From: Lithospermum erythrorhizon | Taxonomy: Eukaryota > Streptophyta > Magnoliopsida > Boraginales > Boraginaceae | Assembly (NCBI GenBank): GCA_019722365.1 | Contig: JADFUC010000006.1 | Coordinates: forward strand, 1-64,000 | DNA: 64,000 bases | Reading direction: 5' to 3' | Part shown: piece after piece, positions 48,202 to 58,699 of the stretch | Layout: every line of letters starts with the position of its first letter | How positions within the stretch are numbered: position 1 is the stretch's first letter | Notes under the pieces: generated by a model | What the model was told of the DNA's origin: nothing | The model's input: only the letters and a program-made list of their open reading frames with translations | The model's database searches: none | Program-made: the position numbers and the translations under genes

Positions 48202-49186
48202 TGTTGGAAATCAATGAGAATTGATTCCATTTATTATGCCCGTTGTGATAATTGTGTAGCAAATTCATTTGCAGTTGGGTTAAATGTGGATTATCGAGAA
48301 CTTAGTGTTCAAGCGTGATATATATTACTAGTGAGTTCATGATAATTTAAGGGGTTATGACGATTGCTAGATCTTACTCATTGTCGTTATAATAATAGTA
48401 ATTGGTCAATTATTATTATTGCTCTGGCTACTAATATCGAGGCACAGAAGGTCATGTAGCATCTGATGACGTTGAGTTATATTTAAATGTATGAAATTAA
48501 AGAGAATTGTATAATTGAGAAATGTATTTCTCATTACAAAGTTCCATTTATGTAGAATATCTATTGAACAAAATAGAATCAATTAAATAGTTATTTAATT
48601 GGTTGGAAGTAATTAGTATTGCTCAAATGGCGAAAGATTATTGATATTGACTGCATTACTATTTAATTAAGCTAATTAAATGGTTCAACTCGATAGCAAC
48701 TCATTAGTGTCTTAACGAACTAATAGAGTTAACGAGTCAACTAATATAGCGGGTTGCTTATGAGGGTTGTTTTAACTGGCCTATATAAAAGCAGCTTTAG
48801 GGTTTTTCATGAAAGAATAAGAAAATAAAATCTTTCGTGAAAACCACAATAGCCCCCCGCTTTGGCGGGTACAATAAAAATTCTTGGGATTTTGGTTTTG
48901 TTCAACCTTGTTTACTAGCATAAATCGAGTTCTTGATTCGGCCTCTTACAGGTGTGGATCAACTAGAATATCATACGATTGATATTACAACAAGGAGCTG
49001 AAGAGAAGTCAAATTCACGTTGTGAATTTGATAATGAATTTTGGTGGAATTTACTCCCATTTGCATTGTAAGTACTACTGTCATTACATGTGTAATTATG
49101 TGTATTTGTTTAATAATGTAGTAAGCACTTTAGATCCACGGATACATGGTTATATTTATACTCATATATCCATAGGTTTTCCGTTA
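48202..49186 (+). mobile_element. Copia solo LTR nested in the Tekay integrase, TSD TGATG
   Basis: Starts TGTTGGAAATCAATG and follows the LTR at 58700 throughout (ttgattcc...attatgcc, cttagtgttca, aatttaaggggttatga). TGATG (ATGATG if one base is shared) directly flanks both ends, 48197-48201 and 49187-49191. A TATA box, ctatataaaagc, lies near 48782. Integrase coding of the host element resumes on both sides. 985 bp. Confidence 0.85.
48781..48793 (+). promoter_or_regulatory. TATA box of the Copia solo LTR
   Basis: cctatataaaagc lies about 580 bp into the LTR, with a leader of agctttagggttttt downstream. A weaker version (gtatttaaagag) is at about 59307 in the other solo LTR. Confidence 0.5.
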
Positions 49187-49930
49187 TGATGTACTCAAAT
49201 TATTTTCGTCCCCAATAAGCTTCATGTCTTTCCAAAATCTGAGAAGGGGTAGAATCTATCATCTCGATACGTCTGATGGATACGGCCTCCATGCAATCGC
49301 ACAATTTGATCAACATATTCTTATTTTCGGGAGATAGTGAGTTGACTTAGTGGTAAGAAATAGTGATTTAGGCAGTGCATCCCACTATCATGCAATACCG
49401 TCATTGTTTCTCAATGTCCTTGGGAGTCCGAAAACAAAATCCATCATGCTCCCAAGTCACTTTCTACGGAATAGGAAGGGGTTCTGATAGCCCCGGCCCC
49501 GAATGTCGGTGTTCGTCTTCACTGATGAAATCAGACATTTGATACAAATTGATAATTTCCCTGTACGTATTTGAGCCACGATACCTTTGCTCTTAAGTCT
49601 CACATACATCTTTGTACCACGGGATGCGTACTATATGGAGCATTATGAGCTTCGTCCAAAATCTCCTTTTGACTCACGAGAAATTGAGGCACGAATAATC
49701 TACCATGCATTGTAAGAGCTCCATCGTCTCACATTATGAAGTACGTCTGCTTCGCTTTTCACTTTCCCAATTATCTTTTGCAATTTCTCATCTTTCTGTT
49801 GCCACTCGAGTATTCGATCAAGAAGAACAGTCAGAACTCTTATTTGCGCCATGAGCCATGTCAGCTCCGCTCCAAAATTAACACCAAATTCTTCATTTCA
49901 TTTAATGGCTCATAACCTTTCACTACGACT

Positions 49931-50440
49931 TAATCATCAACCACCACATTCGCCTTTCGGGATGATGCTCAATGGAAACATCCTGTCATTTGATAAAATC
50001 CATCTACCTTACATTTCGAGATTCAAATCTCTGCGTCGGGAGGTATTTCAAACTTTTGTGATTAGTAAAAATTTATTGTACAAATAATGCCTCCAATCCT
50101 TAGTGCAAGCACAATTGCGGCTAGTTCCAAATGCGATGCGTTGGTAATTCTTCTCATGATTTCCCATTTGTCGCGCGTGCATAAGACTCTTACCTTACCA
50201 TGTTGCGTGCTTAGCGTCCCGACCATGATGTGGCCTTGTCATTTATACAAGGAACATAGCCATCATCTGGCGGAAGAGTTATCTTGTAGCGGTAGTCAAT
50301 TTCTCTTTCAACTCATTGACACCGTTCACAATTCTCACTCAAACAAATGGAACTTTCCACTTCAGTCCAACTTTGGTCATGGGTGTTGCAATAGTGAAAA
50401 AGTCTGTATAAATCTTCGATAGTATCGGCCCCAGACCACA
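49931..50440 (-). pseudogene. RNase H of the Tekay-like element (broken)
   Basis: Minus-strand fragments in shifting frames: TLPPDDGYV, HLELAAIVLALRI and KANVVVDD, the last corresponding to PGKANVVADALSR that ends the domain in relatives. The plus ORFs at 49851 and 50087 are shadows. Confidence 0.65.
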
Positions 50441-51272
50441 TGTAAAACTTTGTATTTCGGTAACACAAATTGGGTGGTCCCAATTAAATCCAACACAGCT
50501 GCTTTTGAGGATCAACACTTGTACCCTAAAATCACATGACCAGCTGCACTTTTCTGACGAGAATTCACACTTGAAATTTGGCATACAATTCATTTTCTCA
50601 AATTCTCAGTATGATTCTCGAGTGTTCTTAAATGCTCTCCTACATGCGAATATATCGGAATGTAGTCAATGAACACCACCACAAAATTTATCCAAGTAAG
50701 GCGGAACACGATTCACCAAGGTCCATAAGCGGCTATGAGGGGCATTCGTCGGCTTAAGCGGCATCACCAAAAACTCGTAAGTGCCATCTCTTGTTCTAAA
50801 TGGAAACATTTTGCTCGTCCTCCTTAATCCTCAAGCGATGGTGCTGACCTCAAGTCATTCTTAGAAAATACGAGCCTCCTTCAATTGATCAAACATATCG
50901 TAATCCTAGGCAGCAGATATCGATTCTTAATTGTTACTTTGTTCGGTATATAATCGTCTATGACAACAATCTTCTTCTTTACAAATAACACCGGAGCACC
51001 CAGGTGAACTAGTTGGTGAATGAATCCGCCCATCCAGCAATTTCACGCAATTGCGTTTTCAACTCCTTTAGCTCGGCGGGAGCCATTACGTAGGTGCCAT
51101 AGAAATGAGTAGTACGGGAAGTAATTATATGGAAAACTCCACCTCTACCGCGCCAAGGAAGTCGACGCTCCTCGAAACATCGACATACTCGCGACATGCA
51201 CCACCGGTCGATCTTCTCCTTACTTGTGTCGACAACATAGACAAGATAACCAACACATCCACTTCTCAACAT
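50441..51272 (-). pseudogene. Reverse transcriptase of the Tekay-like element (broken)
   Basis: At 51272-51009: LRSGCVGYLVYVVDTSKEKI, a degraded stretch, then VMAPAELKELKTQLREI, the classic start of RT after the protease linker. At about 50690-50651 the palm reads VVVFIDYIPIYS where VVVFIDDILIYS is expected, so the second catalytic Asp is Tyr. At about 50440-50400, CGLGPILSKIYTDFFTIATP and MTK are the thumb and connection. One-base shifts lie between all pieces. Confidence 0.8.
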
Positions 51273-51546
51273 CTTATAGGCAACTAAGGCAGAAATGAGA
51301 CAAGAGGAAAAATTTTTCTATCGCTAGAAGGAAATCTTAGATTTACGGGACTAGATATTTGATCTTTTTAAGATAATGATATATCGCCTTGCTGATGTCT
51401 CCCCAACCAATCCATTCCTAGAATAAGATCAAAATCATTCATCTCAAAAGGTAGTAAATCTATCTTCAAACATTGATTTTCAATACTTCAGGGATAATTT
51501 CTAAGTACCTCATCAATCTTAATAGACTTTCCACCCGGAGTTAGAA

Positions 51547-51790
51547 TTAGAAGTGGTATAATAAGAATTTCTCGAGTTTAGGAATACATTTGGGAAAATT
51601 TCGGAGAATGTGAAGGAATGAGTAGCTCGAGGAATCAAACAAGACTTTGCTTCCAACCCACATAAATTTAGTACACATTACTGCAGGGAAATCGAGCTTC
51701 TGTTTTGAATGCTTTGCAAATATCTGCCCGACTAGTTCGGCGCCACCACGACTAGTCGGCGACACTACTTGCCACGATCTATTTCCGACT
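51547..51790 (-). pseudogene. Protease of the Tekay-like element (broken)
   Basis: The minus-strand frame reads VGQIFAKHSKQK...GSKVLFDSSSYSFLH. LFDSSSYSF corresponds to the LFDSGATHSF active site of gypsy proteases; the Gly after Asp-Ser is lost. Confidence 0.7.
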
Positions 51791-52850
51791 CTACGCCCAA
51801 AAGCTTCCTCTGCTTGAATGGGCCTCCACGACCTCCTTGATAGCCTCTGCTAAATTTGCACTAGAGTAAATGTGCTACTTTCCATCTTCTGCCTCACAGG
51901 GACAATGAAACTGACGTGTGCCGCTTCACAGCGACATCGATAGCAGACCATAACCTATCTACCGGCATTCCCGCGGCTCTGTGACCGTTTGGAAACACCC
52001 ATTGTTACTCACTCCCGATGACCTACCGACATCCAGGACGATTAAAGACATGGGCATAAGCTTGATAGTCTTTGAATTGAAATTAGTAGCGAGGCCCAGG
52101 CGGCGCTACGGATATAACGGCCTTGGCTGTGATGGGCGTCTGGAACCTAGGAGGCTGTTGGGCGTCATATCTTCTCTTTTTATACAAGCTGGACATGAGC
52201 CAAATCCATCTCTACACATGGGCGTCATTCCAGCTAGTTCATGGAAACTTGTATAGTTCTTGGTGACAACACAGTGCGGATCTCGGTTCATTCAAATCAG
52301 CAGATCTACCGATCCTCTTTCCCGCAGTAGTATTCACTGCAGAGTAAACCGGCGAGAGATCACTTGAGACTTTTCTCGTAGTCATTTATATTTACTGCCC
52401 ACTAGCTTGGTGGATCAATTCTCTCTAGAGCGACATATACCTTGGACAAAAGCTCCCTCGAAATAATTCCTAGCCCGATAGTATAACACCGGTATGCACT
52501 TGGCCCTTGATCAAAGATCGGTGTACATTCTCCCATGATCTCATTTTCTGTGTACTACGTAGGCTGCGAATATGGTCCTCAACTCCCATTAACTCCCGTA
52601 GGCTCAAATATACTCTCAGTCACAGATGAACTCCCTAACGCTGAAATAGAATCGGCTCCGGAGGCTTGGCGGGTCAGCTTCGAGGGGAAGCGGTCAAATA
52701 ACTGCAGCAACTCCCGAGCCGCCTTGACGGGTACTACGGTCTCGATCTCCTGACATTTGCGAGTCACGGTCCCGCGTTAGGCTGCATTCAGCTTTTCTGG
52801 CTCGGACATTTCTGCGTCTAGCGCCTCACCATGACTCCTGTTGCACCCAC
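51791..52850 (-). pseudogene. Gag of the Tekay-like element (broken)
   Basis: Weakly preserved. CYRCRCEAAH near 51960-51910 looks like a damaged CCHC knuckle (CYRCG..GH), and ALGSSSVTESIFEPTGVNGS near 52640-52580 lies in the N-terminal third. Frames are heavily shifted, and the call rests partly on position between 5' LTR and protease. Confidence 0.55.
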
Positions 52851-53654
52851 TGCTGTACCTACGGCATGACCCGAGCAGACCTCGTGGTGTTATCCCGGCA
52901 GTCCACAGAAATAGCAAAAGAAAGGAAAGATGGGCCTTGAGAAAACATGATATCGACAACTCTACAACAACTATCAGAGCTAGGCACATAACACACAGAC
53001 CGCAAAGACCACGAACATAAAACAAATGCAAAATTGTAACGACCCTTACGAGTCGGCCAGAGTTAAGATAAATTAACAAGCACTTGTACAGTCGCTGATC
53101 GATGGATACAATAACAAATATGACACAACGACACTAACAAAGACAAAACTCATTCACGTGTGTGGTGTTCAACAACACATCCAACAAAACAAAGACAAAA
53201 GAATACAAATCCACTGAATAATACAGCCCAGGATATCACGAAATCCAAAATACAAACGTAGGAAAATTACTGACAACTAGACCCCTCGATGAAATACAAC
53301 ACCTGAAGTCTAGAATATCTGGTCGACAACAAGAAATGGTAGAGTAGAGACTTCCTATGCCACCACCGCCTGCTTTATGTCTTGTGGCTCTTGTCTGAGA
53401 TCACCGGCCAACAGCGTCGCTCCTAAGAGACCTAGGCATAAGCAGCCCGCCCATAGAGAAAAGGGAGTCATGTTAGGTAGTGAATACAATATCTGAATAT
53501 TGCCAGTCACATATAATGTTATATATATATAACATATGTATATACATTAAACAAAAATTACACCGGAGTAATAATTGATGCAAATCACATAATACTATAC
53601 GCGGGGAGCTTATAACCATCAGCAATGCATATTCGTTTAAAACGATTGACACAC

Positions 53655-53875
53655 AAAGTCATTAAATGAGGAATCACTCCCCACAAATAGTAAACAAATA
53701 GAATCCACCTCGCGAATGAAAGTAAACAAATGAGGTCCTCCACAAATAACCAACAAATAGGGAATTAAATGCTCCTGATAACAAACAATCAAGAATCCAC
53801 CTCCACAAATAGCAACAAATGAGAATCCATCATGATAACAAACAAATGAGGAATCACTCGAATAATCGAGGATGA
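53655..53875 (-). repeat. Minisatellite expanded in the 5' LTR
   Basis: Alternating blocks aatgaggaatccacctcc and acaaatagcaacaaatgag with a period near 34 bp, about six units, some incomplete. The equivalent stretch of the 3' LTR is about 65 bp long. Confidence 0.65.
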
Positions 53876-54114
53876 GGCCTCCATCATCCTCGACCGAGGC
53901 TACACCGTTCATATGCATATCGCTTGAACCTCCCGAATCCACGAGTACCCGCTCAATATGCACCTTGAAACCTCCCGGTCGAGTCACCTTATTTCAGCCA
54001 AATAACAAACAAAGCGATCAAAATACACTGCGCACAGTTACACCTGACACACATCCACCGCGGCGCAAGTACACCTGACACCACGTGGTATAACCCGCGA
54101 TGATCACCTTGATC

Positions 54115-54250
54115 TCGTAGCATGAATCATAATCCGCAATACCTGTAACATGGATCGCTTAATCGCAGCTATCTCGTAATATGAATCATAATCCACAATT
54201 ATCTCATAATATAAATCATAATCACAATTATCGTAATATAAATCATAATC
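54115..54250 (-). repeat. Tandem repeat of about 33 bp in the 5' LTR
   Basis: About four to five degenerate units of tatctcataatatgaatcat followed by aatccacaat. The same kind of array is present in the 3' LTR at about 46030-46160. Confidence 0.6.
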
Positions 54251-55438
54251 ACGGAATACGCATGTCAAAATAGTCGGCAATGAAATACATGAAAAATAAA
54301 GAACATAATATACATGGTTCCCGTAAGTGAGATTTGTACTACTTCTCGAGCCCAGAAACCATTAATGATAACTACAGGTAGTCTTAGGTGCTAGGTCGAG
54401 GCTCGGCTCCTATTCAAAGAAATTATACATTATAACACGTTTAGGATAAGGCTCTCTTCGTCCCATATAAACCCGAGTATTATACGCGTCTACATGATTC
54501 AAATTTACTCACTGCTTATCGTCATCCCCATCCCCCAGATTAGTATACACTTCTAAAATTCCAAGCGTAACTACATTCCTAATTGTCAACTTCATAAAAT
54601 CTCAATATTAGGGTCGCCGCTTGTACCGACAATAACACTTTAATCACGTTCTAATGAATCCAACAATCGGTGCCAACTAATTAAATCATTAAATTCAAAC
54701 TAAATACTATCTGAACTTTTCCCCGAACTTTCTCGGCCCAATCTCTACTATCCATATCCAAACCAATAATTCTATTCCCAGAAAATAACTATATTAAGTC
54801 CTCACAATCTCCTACTACAACTTAAAGTTAACTTAAGAAAAGTCAACAAAGTCAAACCTCAACATATACCACTTTCTAACGATAATCACTCAGTCACCTT
54901 AAATCTCATATACATAGATAATATTTCTATCAATAATAGGTAAGATCTAAAAGGCAACATAAAAGTCAAACCGTCAATTAGTCAACTATAACTTCAAATG
55001 AGGAGATTGGAGGATTAAAACTCATGTATCTTTGATGAACAAAGATAGAGGCAGATTGAAACCTAGATTCCACAAGATTTTGCGAGAAATGAAAAAAATC
55101 AAAGGGAAGGTTGAGAGGGGTTCGACCCCTTTGCTTAGGGAAGAAGAATGGTTTTTTTTTGATGATAAGGTTGAGGTGAGGATAAGGTTAAGAAGTTAGT
55201 GGTGGTAGGTGGGACCTTTAAGTGGATTTTAAGTCTCGTTTGGTTCATGATTTGTTTCATATTACCGGTTTAACAGCATGAATTGAGCAGGTCAATTAAA
55301 TTTTATACCCAAAATATATTATCGTCCAATGTGCTCGTTATTAAGTTCAAATTTTAACTTTAACCGCCACAAAACGCTCAGCCAGGACAGTAAAATCGTA
55401 TTAAAATAAATTCTTTGCCTCACAGACGGGTTATTTCA

Positions 55439-55871
55439 TATTTATGGACCCTATTGGGACCATGTTTTAGGCTACTGGAAAGCAAGTGAAGAAAGGCCTG
55501 AAAATGTCTTGTTCTTGAAGTATGAAGATATGAAGGAGGACACCCTTTTGCACATCAAGAAAATGGCGGATTTCTTCGATCAACCATTTTCGAAAGAGGA
55601 AGAGATTCAAGGTGTCCCTGAGAAGATCATGAACATGTGTAGCTTTGAGAATTTGAGCAATCTTGAGGTGAATAAAAGTGGGAAGCACAGGGGAGGTACC
55701 CCTCTTGAAATGGATAATAATCTTTATTTCAGGAAAGGGCAGGTGGGAGATTGGAAGAATCATGTAACTCAAGAGATGAAAGAGCAGATTGATCAAATTA
55801 TGGATGAGAAGCTGTATGGTTCTGGTTTGACATTTTCAAGGCCAAGAGACAATCAAGAAAACAATAATTGA
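55439..55871 (+). pseudogene. SOT pseudogene 1, C-terminal piece
   Basis: Open over its full length. FYGPYWDHVLGYWKASEERP, then VLFLKYEDMKEDTLLHIKKM, CSFENLSNLEVNKSGKHRGG, and LYFRKGQVGDWKNHVTQEMK (PAPS-binding RKGxxGDWK), ending GSGLTFSRPRDNQENNN and a TGA. It continues exactly where 45136 stops, across the TATTT duplication (GIF/YGP). An internal ATG at 55509 would give 120 codons, but without the N-terminal PAPS loop it cannot be an active enzyme. Confidence 0.9.
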
Positions 55872-55915
55872 GTTTAATGCATTCCATGATTCTGAATGCA
55901 GAACGGCAATTCGTG

Positions 55916-55949
55916 GTCCCTTCGGGGACATCCGACAAAAAAAATAAAA
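55916..55949 (+). pseudogene. U6: Truncated U6 snRNA retropseudogene
   Basis: Begins exactly at the U6 +1 position: GTCCCTTCGGGGACATCCGA then C (T in U6) and AAAA, that is, the first 24-25 nucleotides with the 5' stem-loop. An A-rich tail (aaaaaaaataaaa) follows. The flanks are a perfect 16-bp direct repeat, agaacggcaattcgtg, at 55900-55915 and 55950-55965. This is the structure of LINE-type reverse transcription of a truncated U6 RNA. It is too short to be a functional snRNA. Confidence 0.85.
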
Positions 55950-55965
55950 AGAACGGCAATTCGTG

Positions 55966-57178
55966 ATAATGAAGTTCACAAAAGTTGGTGACGTGATTTG
56001 ACAGTATGACTATACCTTTATAGTCCATCGATCATTATTCAAATAAAATATGGTACCCGTACCGCTTTATGTAATATAAATAAAATAAAATACTTGAAAA
56101 CATATTCTGGCTTAAAAACTAATATTAAGTTGATACTTGTTACTTTATTGAACTATAAAATTTATCCAGTTAAAACAAATATTATCGATATAAACTTTAT
56201 CCGAAAAAAGATTACAGTGGCTTATGATAATTTATCAGTTTGTCTCACATGCAATATAACAAACAAATGAAATTGTGGCTTCAGGCTTGGATGATTAACC
56301 AGGATTTATTTTTCTATGTTAAAAAAACTAAAATATATATCAATTGAGGCATGCCCAAACTGAAAATAGTATCTCCAACATTAATAGGTTAATGATCAAT
56401 TCTATACAACCCATTTATATTGCGAGGCTCAGACCATTGTTTAATGTAAAACAAATCTATGAAGCTCAACAAATTTCATATTTTTAATATTTTTGAAAAA
56501 AGAGAGTAAAATTCATAGATTAATTATGCATGAACTACCATGGAAGACGTGCAATGTGATTTTGAACGTTATGCCTACCATGGACGTCAAAATACATGCA
56601 AATCTATTAGAAATTTCAATTGATTGTTGGATGTATCTCGTGCGTGGCCATTTGTTTGCTTGATGGACGTTGGTCGTTCGTTCCTATAAATGTCAAAGAA
56701 AATGTAAAGTAAATTACACTGAAAAATAACATAAAATTACATTGTTAAAATTTGCATTTTATCTCTCTATGTATCCCAAATATCTCTTTGGGGTATGATT
56801 TGAATTTTTCAATAGTTGGGGGACTTTAGATTAAACACTAGGATGTAACTAATGAAATATTTGAGGGCAATTGACATCAAAGATCACTAACGTTTGTTAA
56901 AAGTTCTCATTCATCACCCTAGTTCAACTTAGGTCGTTTTCGATGACTGATGTTTCTTGAAGAGACCAAAGTTGGTCATTCCGTGTATTTTAAACATTAA
57001 ATCAATTTTTTCCAAATTTTAGGAGGTCATTTTTTGTCATTTCCTAAATAATAAAATAGCACAAAAATAAATAAATCAACACCCCCTTCCCATATCATTC
57101 TTGGAATGGAAGTTATGAAGGGAATAAGGAAGTGGGGGAAATATTGTTAAGTTATACTATGTCCCAATAATAGTGTAT
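55966..57178. other. AT-rich intergenic DNA
   Basis: Downstream of SOT pseudogene 1. No ORF, RNA gene or recognisable transposon coding region seen. Confidence 0.5.
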
Positions 57179-57230
57179 TACTCCCTCCGTTTCATATTAT
57201 GTAATTATTTAACCAAAAAGTACTTTATTA
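57179..57230 (+). mobile_element. MITE terminus (candidate)
   Basis: tactccctccgtttcatatt is the familiar left end of Stowaway/mariner-type MITEs in plants. The matching gagggagta right end was not found in the following 400 bp, so it is a fragment or a diverged copy. 57231-57800 shows no gene. Confidence 0.45.
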
Positions 57231-57802
57231 AGGAGTTAGAAAAAATTATTATCATACCATGTATAATATATATAATTACTCCCAAAATCAAAAGTAAAAG
57301 CAAACTCTAAATCAAAAACAATTATTAGAGGATAAAATGAGAAAATGAGTTCAAAAGTATTAGTTCGAAACAATCAACTATTATGAAAAAAATAACTTTT
57401 CAATACACAATCACAAATGTATTATAAAATTATACAATTGTCCCAACGTGTCAAAATTTAATGTTTTTGTTAAAATGGAAACCAAAATGAAACATTTGTG
57501 TCCGTATTAGGAATTATGAATATATTATTACTAATAAGGATCAAAATACAATTTAATCCCACTTTTTTTTATAGTTAATATTATAATAATTAAAACATAT
57601 ACGTAAAATTCTTGTGACCTCCGAATCGAGGAAAAGCTAAGCTCAACCATTGAAGCCAATTGAATTATGTCTCAATCAGTTTCTAATATCATACCGGCAA
57701 TTCCTCAAAGTTACTCCCTAAAATGCGTAGTTTGCTGCTGGTAAAGAATGTCCTGGAAATCCAAGAACACTGCAGAACTTTCGCCAGAAATGATATCCAG
57801 GC

Positions 57803-58085
57803 ATAATCCATGCGCAAAATATGTTTTCTTTTTTTCCTTTTCTTATTTCATTCCGTAATTAGAGCATAATAAATGCACAAAACATGTTGACTTTTTCTTT
57901 TTCTGTTTTTATATTTCATTCCGTAATATATAAATGCACAAAACATGTTTTCGTTTTTTTTTTTTTCTCCTTTCCTTTTTTTTGTATTTCATTCCATAAT
58001 TTAATCAACTTTGGTGGCAAAACAATTTAAAATAACTCTCCTTTTTACAGTTCAAAACAATTTAAAATAACTCTCCTTTTTAATA
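57803..58085 (+). repeat. Short tandem duplications
   Basis: Three units of about 70 bp sharing atttcattccgtaat and aaatgcacaaaacatgtt (about 57803-57990). Then two adjacent copies of a unit of about 37 bp containing caaaacaatttaaaataact (about 58019-58082). Non-coding. Confidence 0.65.
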
Positions 58086-58199
58086 CAAATATGAAATTAT
58101 TAAGTGATGTGACCGGTTATGACCTATGTAATGCAAAGAAGAATTTTTATTATTTATCTTAGAGGTACAAAATAAAACTCACTATAGGAAAATTTCTCG

Positions 58200-58699
58200 A
58201 TTATACGGGTTTTATCGAATCGAAGAGGATCGATTGTGAACTATAAGTCCTTAGCGTTCTTTGGCGATTTGTGAGATAATACAGCACTAGCGACTTGATT
58301 TGATTTGGTCTTGATAAGAGCTTGGTATGAGCTTGAACTTGATTTGACTTGATTTGAGCTTGAGCTTGATTTGACTTGGATTTGGATAGAAGCTCTGAAA
58401 TTTGAATAGGTAATCTGGTCTTGATGGACTTGAGGCCCAGTGCGGACTTAGATATGATTCGGCCAAGGGGGAGCATGGCTTGGTATTCCATGTTGGTTGT
58501 ATGGACTTGATTTCGGTCTTAGACTTGATGTCCGATCATGTTAGACTTGATAGACTTGCGCAAGCGTTTGCGATGTGGGACTTTGTTTGAGTACTCTGGG
58601 TGAGACTTTGGGTTTATAGCGTAAGTCTTGCTTGTGGTAGGACTATATGTGGATAAGCTACAACCTTATCTTGATGGGACTTTATAAACTTGAGGCGAG
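58200..58699. repeat. Unclassified repeat, left part
   Basis: Rich in cttgatttgacttgagcttg repeats. The minus ORF 58201-58491 translates these repeats and is not called. It continues after the solo LTR at 59715. Confidence 0.4.

Larger units (their letters stand above)
47400..49930 (-). pseudogene. Integrase of the Tekay-like element (broken, interrupted)
   Basis: On the minus strand, GDKVFLRISSRVCVFQRFGK and RGKPSPRYIGPH (about 47860-47750) are the GPY/F tail, preceded by YNNSFHAKIGWHHLRHSNGR, KRRTPACWNEV (about 48080-47980) and NIEDMLLACGQF. After pol, EEAQEREEDVRNQYPHLFEV is the usual C-terminus. The core is cut at 48202-49186 by a Copia solo LTR. The N-terminal half (49200-49930) is heavily shifted. 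Confidence 0.8.
45137..55438 (-). mobile_element. Tekay/Del-like Ty3/gypsy retrotransposon, complete with TSD
   Basis: Minus-strand element of 10.3 kb. LTRs lie at 53035-55438 (5') and 45137-47307 (3'), with the perfect 5-bp target duplication TATTT at 45132-45136 and 55439-55443. The order on the minus strand is gag, protease, RT, RNase H, integrase, then ttcgaggacgaatttt and the polypurine tract agggtggggagat. This end of pol and the GPY-type integrase tail place it with Tekay/Del chromoviruses, although no clear chromodomain is seen. All modules are broken. It sits in a SOT exon and itself contains a Copia solo LTR. Confidence 0.9.
53035..55438 (-). mobile_element. 5' LTR of the Tekay-like element
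   Basis: From TGTAACGACCC at 53035 to gggttatttca at 55438, 2404 bp. It aligns in order with 45137-47307 but is about 230 bp longer. Part of the difference is a minisatellite (about 53655-53875) with units like acaaatgaggaatccacctc that has only one or two units in the sister LTR near 45740-45800. ORFs at 53637 and 53872 are translated repeats. Confidence 0.8.
40152..55871 (+). pseudogene. Cytosolic sulfotransferase pseudogene 1, split by two retrotransposons
   Basis: Plant SOTs transfer the sulfonate of PAPS to small hydroxylated acceptors such as flavonols, hydroxyjasmonate or desulfoglucosinolates in the cytosol. Three pieces in the same orientation and correct order make up one gene: 40152-40510 (N-terminus with the PAPS loop), 44735-45136 (catalytic His and 3'-phosphate motif) and 55439-55871 (C-terminus with RKGQVGDWK). 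A 5'-truncated Copia separates the first two, with about 25 codons lost; a complete gypsy element separates the last two within a codon stretch. Frameshifts and an internal stop add to the damage. It resembles the open SOT at 63407 and is probably its tandem paralogue. The acceptor cannot be inferred. Confidence 0.9.

Noticed and set aside
55509..55871. Short standalone SOT gene
   Set aside because: It is the C-terminal piece of the interrupted SOT; the PAPS 5' loop and catalytic His are upstream of the insertion.
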